DNA of 12,665 nucleotides from Fluviibacter sp964387485 (GTDB taxonomy: Bacteria; Pseudomonadota; Gammaproteobacteria; Burkholderiales; Rhodocyclaceae), in contig CAYLWV010000046.1 of the NCBI GenBank assembly GCA_964387485.1, positions 1-12,665 on the forward strand, read 5' to 3'. Below are positions 8,301 through 12,665 of this stretch, piece by piece. The notes beneath the pieces are model-generated. The model was not told the origin of the DNA, ran no database searches, and saw nothing but the letters and a program-made list of their open reading frames with translations. A program made the translations under genes and the position numbers. Within the stretch, counting starts at the first letter, position 1. Each line of letters starts with the position of its first letter.

Positions 8301-8765
8301 CGCGCGTTGCACCGCTTCATCCAGGCGACCTTGCAAAATGGCCTGCCCCACATCACCTTCGGCCGCACCGGACAGGGCAATCAATCCTTCACAGCCAATC
8401 TCGCTGAACCAGGCCGGGTCCAGCACCACCCGCTCCCGGCGCCCCGGATGCAACGCGCCACGGCTCAGCAACTCACACAACTGGCGATAACCCAGGTTGT
8501 TACGGCAGAGCAACAGCAAGCGCGAGGCCGACTCCGGTTCCTGCGGATCACCCACCCAGACATCGGCGCCCAGCAGCGGCTTAACGCCGGCCTTGCGCGC
8601 TGCCTGATAAAACTTGACCAAGCCGAAGGCGTTGCCCAGATCCGTCAGCGCCAGCGCCGGCTGGCCGTCATCACGCGCCCGCGCCACGGCCTTGTCGAGT
8701 CGGACAATGCCGTCCGTAATCGAATATTCGGAATGAAGACGGAGGTGAACAAAATCAGGCAACAT
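5214..8765 (-). CDS. dnaE: DNA polymerase III subunit alpha (DnaE)
   Basis: This 1183-residue protein is the catalytic subunit of the replicative polymerase. An N-terminal PHP domain (about 1-270) starts HLRLHSEYS at 7-15. The middle ligand position of the usual HxHxH motif is Arg, as in E. coli, so PHP nuclease activity is not expected. The polymerase core has GPGRGSGAGSLVAYSLG at 360-376 and catalytic aspartates D402 and D404 (PDFDIDF), with D558 in KFDFLGL. These equal E. coli D401, D403 and D555. QNSLF at 912-916 is the internal sliding-clamp-binding motif. An OB-fold spans about 980-1065. VRLDYQ at 1161-1166 corresponds to the end of E. coli alpha, and 17 further residues follow it. The start at 8765 is set by an in-frame TGA two codons upstream; no good Shine-Dalgarno is seen. 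The gene lies 17 bp after the dGTPase gene and overlaps the SulP gene by 99 bp. Confidence 0.98.
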   Translation of the reverse strand: MLPDFVHLRLHSEYSITDGIVRLDKAVARARDDGQPALALTDLGNAFGLVKFYQAARKAGVKPLLGADVWVGDPQEPESASRLLLLCRNNLGYRQLCELLSRGALHPGRRERVVLDPAWFSEIGCEGLIALSGAAEGDVGQAILQGRLDEAVQRATFWKRLFGDGFYLEVQRYGHPDEDLLVTQTAILSLDVDVPLVATHPVQFVDRDDFRAHDARVCIATGYTLADKRRPRVFTEQQYFQTRADMAERFSDMPQALTNAYEVARRCNVTLTLGKSFLPDFPTPNGEGLDEFLVAEARRGLAERMKQLYPDEAVRASRQAEYDERLDFECQTIVQMGFPGYFLIVADFINWAKNNGVPVGPGRGSGAGSLVAYSLGITDLDPLAYALLFERFLNPERVSMPDFDIDFCQDNRWKVIEYVRDKYGADAVSQIATFGTMSSKAVIRDAGRVLDLPYNFCDQLSKLIPVVQNRPVSLAEALSAEPQLQERYEREEEVKELFTLANKLEDLTRNVGMHAGGVLIAPGKLTDFCPLYVQPGSESAVSQYDKDDVEKVGLVKFDFLGLRNLTIIELALDYVQRLTGERPDLNALAFDDPAAYQILKDANTTAIFQVESEGMKKLLKKLAPDRFEDIIAVLALYRPGPLGSGMVDDFILRKKGLQKIDYFHESLKGCLTPTYGVIVYQEQVMQISQLIGGYTLGAADMLRRAMGKKKPEEMAEHRGIFSEGAKKDGIDEKLAMQLFDLMEKFAEYGFNKSHTAAYAVVTYHTAWLKAHHAAAFMAATLSSDMDNTDTVKIFHDDAKANGLTILGPDVNASEFRFAPVDAKTIRYGLGAVKGTGENAVNAIVAARQTGGPFKDIFDFCHRVDRKVVNRRAMEALVRAGAFDALDPERSRVLSQVSLAVETADQAAANAHQNSLFGLDDFAAPVRASASPGGDASYPRWTDRQRLIEEKTALGFFFSSHPFDIVRAEVRPMCSTPIGRLEAGRDATLVAGIVTDVRTQMTRRGKMAFVTLDDGEGRIEAAVFSELFDAQRHKLRMDELLLVEGKVSRDEFRDALKLGVDRLLTFNEARAQWAQGLELNLRGVDLRALGGVRRLYDLLQPFAQLAEAAAGGAVSGGRGCPVTLLYSNGKAEAVLEIGNGLRVRPDTDLIDSLRSLLGNDRVRLDYQLGAQQRVRQAVADAPWA
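5323..5362. terminator. Strong hairpin just after the SulP stop codon, candidate transcript end
   Basis: ATCGGTA (5325-5331) pairs with TACCGAT (5354-5360). After a T-T mismatch, CGGG (5333-5336) pairs with CCCG (5349-5352), leaving a 12-base loop. One A-T and one G-T pair can extend the base. The structure starts ten bases after the SulP stop at 5310-5312. Only three T residues follow it on the plus strand, so it is not a classical intrinsic terminator. It may instead stabilise a 3' end or act with Rho. It lies within conserved dnaE codons on the other strand, so chance is possible. Confidence 0.35.
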
Positions 8766-8782
8766 ACATCACGACCACACGG

Positions 8783-10111
8783 TTAACCCGGCAGTTCAAT
8801 ACCCTTCAAACGACGATAGGCCGACACGGCATACGAATCCGTCATCCCGGCCACAATATCCGCTACCTGCAGTAAACGCAGATAGTTGCCTTCACCGGCC
8901 GTCTGATCAAAATCGGCGGGCAGCAGATTGCGCCACACACGATAACGACTGTTCGCCGGATCACACGCACCAATCACATAACCATCGAGCAAACCGCTGA
9001 TCACTTCGTAACCGGCGGCCATCACTTCCATCACCTGACGGGCGTTATAGATCTGCTCTTCCGCCACCTGACGCACCTTCTGCAAACTGGCGCTGACCGG
9101 CGACACATCAAACAGCGCCTGATCAAAACTACCGTCGAGAATGGCGGCCTCATTTTCCAGAAAGATGCGTGCGGCTTCATCGACCAGACGACCAATCGCG
9201 CGCGCGCGCAGGTACTCGATGCGACGCTTCGAATCATGGAGGTGCTTGAGTCGCGTGGCGGACGCCGGACCACCGGCCAGATCCAGCAATAGCGACTCGG
9301 CCTGCTCTGCGGTCACACAGCCCTGCTGGACGCCGTCTTCGATATCCACCACCAGATAACAGGTATCGTCTGCCGCCTCGACCAGAAAGGTCAGCGGGTG
9401 GCGGAACCAGGCACCGGGTGCGCGCGGTATCAAGCCCACGGTATCAGCCACCTGGGCAAACAATTCTGCCTCGGCCGCGAAATAGCCGAACTTGCGGGCA
9501 CTTTTGCCCGGCAACGGCTCGGCCAGATAGGCACCCCGCGGGTATTTGGCAAAGGTAGCAAGCACGGCACAGGTCAACTGCAGCCCGCCCGGATTAGTCG
9601 GGTTCTGCAAATGCGTGAGGATACGAAAACCCTGGGCATTACCTTCGTAATTAAGCAGATCTGCCTGCTGCTGCGCATTCAGCCCTTGCAGATAAGCATC
9701 ATGGGTTGCAAACCAGGCCCGCATCGCGTCTTCGCCGGCGTGACCAAAAGGCGGGTTGCCAATGTCATGCGCCAGACAGGCCGCAGCCACGACCGCACCG
9801 AAATCGGAGGGGTGCACCTCGGGTGCCAGACCATGGCGATCCACAATGGCCCGGCCCACCATCGCCCCGAGCGAACGCCCCACACAGGAGGCCTCCAGAC
9901 TATGCGTCAGACGCGTGCGGACGTAATCGCTTTGCGCCAGCGGAAACACCTGCGTCTTGTCTTTCAGTCGACGCAGCGCCGAGGTAAAAACAATACGATC
10001 ATAATCCTGCTGAAAACGACTACGATCCGGCGAATGACCGGCCACGTGTTCGGCGGGAGCGCCCAAGCGCTCCGGCGACAGCAGTTTGAGCCAGCGTTCC
10101 TGCGGTGTCAT
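8783..10111 (-). CDS. dgt: Deoxyguanosinetriphosphate triphosphohydrolase-like protein (dNTPase)
   Basis: This 442-residue HD-domain phosphohydrolase belongs to the dGTPase-like (type 2) group. Members hydrolyse dNTPs to deoxynucleosides and triphosphate and so tune the precursor pool. Residue numbers are from the ATG at 10111. The substrate-binding N-terminal signature DRSRFQQDYDRIVFTSALRR spans 29-48. HD-superfamily metal ligands are H70 (RLTHSLE), H115 and D116 (LAHDIGNPPFGH), with an Asp of EAADDTCY at 245-252. GGAGG lies seven bases before this ATG, four before an adjacent ATG at 10114, and far from the ATG at 10150, so 10111 or 10114 is preferred. Its ATG shares bases with the uvrD stop (TGATG), implying translational coupling, and dnaE follows 17 bp later. 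The exact dNTP preference is not readable. Many relatives act on several dNTPs and need a dNTP activator. Confidence 0.93.
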   Translation of the reverse strand: MTPQERWLKLLSPERLGAPAEHVAGHSPDRSRFQQDYDRIVFTSALRRLKDKTQVFPLAQSDYVRTRLTHSLEASCVGRSLGAMVGRAIVDRHGLAPEVHPSDFGAVVAAACLAHDIGNPPFGHAGEDAMRAWFATHDAYLQGLNAQQQADLLNYEGNAQGFRILTHLQNPTNPGGLQLTCAVLATFAKYPRGAYLAEPLPGKSARKFGYFAAEAELFAQVADTVGLIPRAPGAWFRHPLTFLVEAADDTCYLVVDIEDGVQQGCVTAEQAESLLLDLAGGPASATRLKHLHDSKRRIEYLRARAIGRLVDEAARIFLENEAAILDGSFDQALFDVSPVSASLQKVRQVAEEQIYNARQVMEVMAAGYEVISGLLDGYVIGACDPANSRYRVWRNLLPADFDQTAGEGNYLRLLQVADIVAGMTDSYAVSAYRRLKGIELPG

Positions 10112-12456
10112 CATGCCGCCTCCAGTTTGGCGAACGCCAGTGCCAGCCACTTGGTGCCCGCCTGACCAAAACGAACCTGCACCCGTGCTTCGTCGCCACG
10201 GCCTTCGGCGGCCAGAATCACCCCGGCGCCAAACTTGGCATGCACCACGCTCTGCCCCACATGAAAGCCCCCCGCGCTGTCACGGGTACTGCCGGCTGCC
10301 GCACGGGCAGCCACGCGGGTGCCCATATCGACCTCCGGTGCTTTCGACCAGGCGCCGTTGCGCCACGAGCCATTGCCACCACCGCTGTTGGCCCCCATGC
10401 CTGTGGCCCAGGCCGGCACGGCATTCAGCCGTTGTAACAACGCATCGGGCAATTCATCCAGAAACGACGACGGCAGACAGTAGCGGGTCTGTCCATGCAG
10501 CATGCGCGTTTGCGCATGGCACAGGTACAGGCGCTGACGCGCCCGCGTAATCGCCACGTACATCAGGCGGCGCTCTTCTTCGAGCCCATCGCGCGCCATC
10601 ATCGCGTTTTCATGGGGGAAGAGCCCCTGCTCCAGCCCCACAATAAAGACCGCCGAAAACTCCAGGCCCTTGGCTGAATGCACCGTCATCAACTGCACGG
10701 CATCATCCGAATCGCCGGCCTGATGTTCACCCGCTTCCAGCGCTGCATGCGCCAGAAAATCCGCCAACAGGCTCGTGGCTTCACCGGTCTCGGCATCGAT
10801 ATTGCGCGATGCCTCCGGATCCTCGGCAAAGGTGGCCGCCGCATTGACCAGTTCTTCCAGGTTTTCTAACCGATCCTGGCCTTCGCGCTCCGCCTGATAA
10901 TGCTGGCGCAAACCGGAACGGTCCAGCAGGTGATCAATCACTTCCGGCAGTGTCAGGCCAGCGGTTTCCGCCCGCAGCCCTTCCATCAGCCGAATGAACT
11001 GCCCTACCGCCGTACCGGCTTTACCGGTCAGGCTGGCCGCCGCGTTATACATGCTGCAGTTGAGTTGACGCGCCTCGACCTGCAAGGCCTCCAGACTGCG
11101 CGCACCAATGCCGCGCGTCGGGAAGTTCACCACGCGCAAAAAGGCGGTGTCATCTTCCGGGTTGGCAATCAGGCGCAGATAAGCCAGCGCATGTTTCACT
11201 TCCTGCCGTTCGAAGAAGCGCAAGCCCCCATACACACGGTAGGCAATACCGGCCTGGAACAACGCGTGTTCCAGCACCCGTGATTGCGCGTTGGAGCGAT
11301 AGAGCAACGCCATCTGATGGCGCGGCATGCCCTCGCGGCTCAGCTCGCCAATTTCTTCAACAATGTAGCGGGCCTCATCCAGATCCGACACACCCTGAAA
11401 CACCCGGATCAACTCGCCGTCTCCGGCATCCGTCCACAGATTCTTGCCCAGGCGATCCGCATTGTTCGTAATCAGCGCATTGGCTGCCGACAGAATGTTG
11501 CCGTGGGAACGATAGTTCTGCTCCAGACGAATCACATTGCCCTTGGCGTAATCCCGCTCGAAAGCCCGCATATTGGCCACATCGGCCCCACGGAAGGCAT
11601 AGATCGACTGATCGTCATCACCCACCGCAAAAATGCAGGTCTGTGGCCCGCACAACAGCCGCAACCAGGCGTACTGCAGCGGGTTGGTATCCTGAAACTC
11701 ATCCACCAGAATATGGCGGAAGCGCAGCTGATAATGCGTGCGCAAGCCTTCATCCTGTTGCAGCAGCTCATAGGCACGCAACAACAACTCGGCAAAATCC
11801 ACAGCGCCTTCACGCTGACACTGCGCCTCGTACTCGGCGTAGATCTCCACCTTGCGGCGGGTATGCGCATCATGCGCCTCCGCCTGGCCGGCGCGAATGC
11901 CCTGCTCCTTGAGGGCATTGATGTAATGCATCATGTCACGGGCGGGAAAACGCTCTTCATCCACGCCCATGGCCTTGATCAGGCGCTTGAGCGCCGCCTG
12001 CTGATCGCCCGTGTCGAGAATCTGAAAGGTTTCCGGCAAACGTGCGGCGCGCCAATGCGTGCGCAACAGCCGGTGGCACAAACCGTGAAAGGTCCCCACC
12101 CACAAACTGCGCACATTGATCGGCACCATCGCCGACAGACGCGTCAGCATTTCCCGCGCCGCTTTATTGGTAAACGTGACCGCCAGAATGCCCTGCGGAG
12201 AGACCTGCCCTGTCTGCATCAGCCAGGCAATGCGCGTCGTCAGTACCCGCGTCTTGCCCGAGCCGGCCCCCGCCAGGATCAGACCATGCTCGGCCGGCAG
12301 GCAGACCGCCTGTCGTTGTGGCTCATTCAAACCGTGTAATAGCGGGTTTTCCTGGCCGCCCGCAGCAGCACGCCCTGCCGGCGGCGAGCCCACCGGCCCA
12401 CCAAAGGCATCCGGAATGAGGCTATCAGACGAAGGGGGCTGGGTCGGCAAATTCAT
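10111..12456 (-). CDS. uvrD: ATP-dependent DNA helicase II (UvrD)
   Basis: This 781-residue superfamily 1A 3'-5' helicase acts in nucleotide excision and mismatch repair. Q-motif LNEPQRQAV is at 43-51 and Walker A AGAGSGKT at 62-69. Motif Ia (VTFTNKAA) is at 93-100, motif II VDEFQD at 251-256, motif III GDDDQSIYAFRGA at 279-291 and motif IV QNYRS at 313-317. Motif V lies in VQLMTVHSAKGLEF at 587-600 and motif VI in RRLMYVAITRAR at 629-640. The C-terminal VGQSVVHAKFGAGVI (733-747) is the start of the Tudor-like domain that contacts RNA polymerase and UvrB in UvrD/PcrA proteins. This domain and full length favour UvrD over Rep. Walker A starts 33 residues later than in E. coli UvrD, because of a Pro/Gly/Ala-rich leader of uncertain reality. 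A TTG near codon 43 could be an alternative start. No good Shine-Dalgarno precedes 12456. It heads the uvrD-dgt-dnaE group. Confidence 0.96.
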   Translation of the reverse strand: MNLPTQPPSSDSLIPDAFGGPVGSPPAGRAAAGGQENPLLHGLNEPQRQAVCLPAEHGLILAGAGSGKTRVLTTRIAWLMQTGQVSPQGILAVTFTNKAAREMLTRLSAMVPINVRSLWVGTFHGLCHRLLRTHWRAARLPETFQILDTGDQQAALKRLIKAMGVDEERFPARDMMHYINALKEQGIRAGQAEAHDAHTRRKVEIYAEYEAQCQREGAVDFAELLLRAYELLQQDEGLRTHYQLRFRHILVDEFQDTNPLQYAWLRLLCGPQTCIFAVGDDDQSIYAFRGADVANMRAFERDYAKGNVIRLEQNYRSHGNILSAANALITNNADRLGKNLWTDAGDGELIRVFQGVSDLDEARYIVEEIGELSREGMPRHQMALLYRSNAQSRVLEHALFQAGIAYRVYGGLRFFERQEVKHALAYLRLIANPEDDTAFLRVVNFPTRGIGARSLEALQVEARQLNCSMYNAAASLTGKAGTAVGQFIRLMEGLRAETAGLTLPEVIDHLLDRSGLRQHYQAEREGQDRLENLEELVNAAATFAEDPEASRNIDAETGEATSLLADFLAHAALEAGEHQAGDSDDAVQLMTVHSAKGLEFSAVFIVGLEQGLFPHENAMMARDGLEEERRLMYVAITRARQRLYLCHAQTRMLHGQTRYCLPSSFLDELPDALLQRLNAVPAWATGMGANSGGGNGSWRNGAWSKAPEVDMGTRVAARAAAGSTRDSAGGFHVGQSVVHAKFGAGVILAAEGRGDEARVQVRFGQAGTKWLALAFAKLEAA

Positions 12457-12462
12457 ACCCGT

Positions 12463-12468
12463 ATTATC
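12463..12468 (-). promoter_or_regulatory. Candidate -10 element of uvrD
   Basis: GATAAT on the minus strand ends six bases before the uvrD ATG at 12456 and matches the -10 consensus at five of six. A -35 is poor: TTATAA at 18 bp spacing matches three of six. A start about seven bases downstream would fall on the ATG itself. An alternative -10, TATAAA at 12486-12491, would leave a leader of about 22 bases. I saw no LexA box of the CTG-N10-CAG type between 12457 and 12665. Confidence 0.3.
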
Positions 12469-12490
12469 CGGCTAAAGCGGCCGGTTTTAT
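12468..12490 (+). other. Short GC-rich hairpin followed by TTTTAT upstream of uvrD
   Basis: CCGGC (12468-12472) and GCCGG (12480-12484) form a 5-bp stem with a 7-base loop, followed on the plus strand by TTTTAT. It resembles a minimal intrinsic terminator for plus-strand transcripts, but no plus-strand gene ends here. It overlaps the likely uvrD promoter, so it may instead be part of that region or chance. Confidence 0.2.
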
Positions 12491-12596
12491 AACCTGCTGA
12501 CAGAAAAGAGGAATGAACACACATACGGCCTCTTGGTAAGCCCCAAGGTATGGCGCCACTCATGCAACGCGCGAAAATGGTCGATTTAAAACCCAC

Positions 12597-12665
12597 ATGA
12601 AAAGTCTATACAACGTCTCCGGGCCTTATAAAAAGGCTTATGAGTGCTGGCAAGCAGAGGCGATC
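12597..12665 (+). CDS. Possible start of an unidentified gene running off the right edge
   Basis: An open frame of 23 codons begins at ATG 12597 with MKSLYNVSGPYKK and stays open to the window end. I do not recognise it. There is no Shine-Dalgarno sequence. TTTAAA at 12585-12590 ends six bases before the ATG and could be a -10 element. A short frame like this can arise by chance, so support is weak. It would be divergent from uvrD. Confidence 0.2.
   Translation, partial: MKSLYNVSGPYKKAYECWQAEAI

Noticed and set aside
10111..10150. Upstream ATG at 10150 as the start of the dGTPase gene, giving 13 more residues.
   Set aside because: It would overlap uvrD by 40 bp, and its extra residues (MAGTGVRQTGGGM) look non-conserved. 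The good GGAGG site is placed for 10111 or 10114.
9398..10165. Plus-strand open frame of 255 codons opposite the dGTPase gene.
   Set aside because: It is antisense to an intact HD-domain gene and shows no family signature.
11284..12339. Long plus-strand open frame of 351 codons opposite uvrD.
   Set aside because: It is fully antisense to a gene with all helicase motifs intact. Its product is rich in His, Gln and Arg with no recognisable domain, typical of a codon-bias shadow.
12513..12539. Eight-codon frame MNTHTASW with a GAGG just upstream and a short CTTGG/CCAAG hairpin after it, resembling a leader peptide with an attenuator.
   Set aside because: The GAGG is one base from the ATG, too close for normal initiation. 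The stem is only 5 bp, and no biosynthetic gene follows.
12618..12636. GCCTT/AAGGC inverted repeat near the right edge as a terminator.
   Set aside because: The stem is only 5 bp with an A/T-rich loop and has no T run after it on either strand.

Overview
The window reads as ordinary chromosomal housekeeping DNA from a moderately GC-rich proteobacterium, most likely a betaproteobacterium. This rests on the style of the DnaE, Mrp, MetG and UvrD proteins and on the classic divergent mrp/metG pair, which is also found in gammaproteobacteria such as E. coli. I cannot place it to genus. I see no tRNA, rRNA, CRISPR array, insertion sequence, prophage or defence gene, and coding density is very high.

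Layout, left to right. At the left edge (1-49, minus strand) sixteen codons resemble the N-terminus of AccA, the acetyl-CoA carboxylase carboxyltransferase alpha subunit, but the position of the initiator Met is occupied by ATT. Next comes mrp/apbC (117-1217, minus), an Fe-S cluster carrier ATPase. A 144-bp divergent promoter region follows, and then metG (1362-3461, plus), methionyl-tRNA synthetase. After 84 bp lies a SulP/SLC26-type anion transporter with a C-terminal STAS domain (3546-5312, plus). It runs tail to tail into dnaE (5214-8765, minus), and the two coding regions overlap by 99 bp. dnaE is the last gene of a minus-strand group that reads uvrD (12456 to 10111), a dGTPase-like dNTP triphosphohydrolase (10111 to 8783), then dnaE. 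uvrD and the dGTPase gene touch at a TGATG junction, and the dGTPase gene and dnaE are 17 bp apart. The final 209 bp upstream of uvrD holds candidate promoter elements and the possible start of a divergent gene that runs off the right edge.

Functionally the right half groups a repair helicase, a dNTP-degrading enzyme and the replicative polymerase catalytic subunit, which suggests co-expression of functions acting on DNA synthesis and precursor supply. The left half joins Fe-S cluster delivery, translation and possibly fatty-acid synthesis.

I did not find a new multi-gene system. The points most worth a second look are small: the ATT-initiated accA candidate with a hairpin over its weak ribosome binding site; the sulP/dnaE overlap, which gives DnaE a tail beyond its usual end; a strong hairpin just after the sulP stop codon that lies inside dnaE; and -10-like hexamers placed so close to the metG and uvrD start codons that leaderless mRNAs are predicted.
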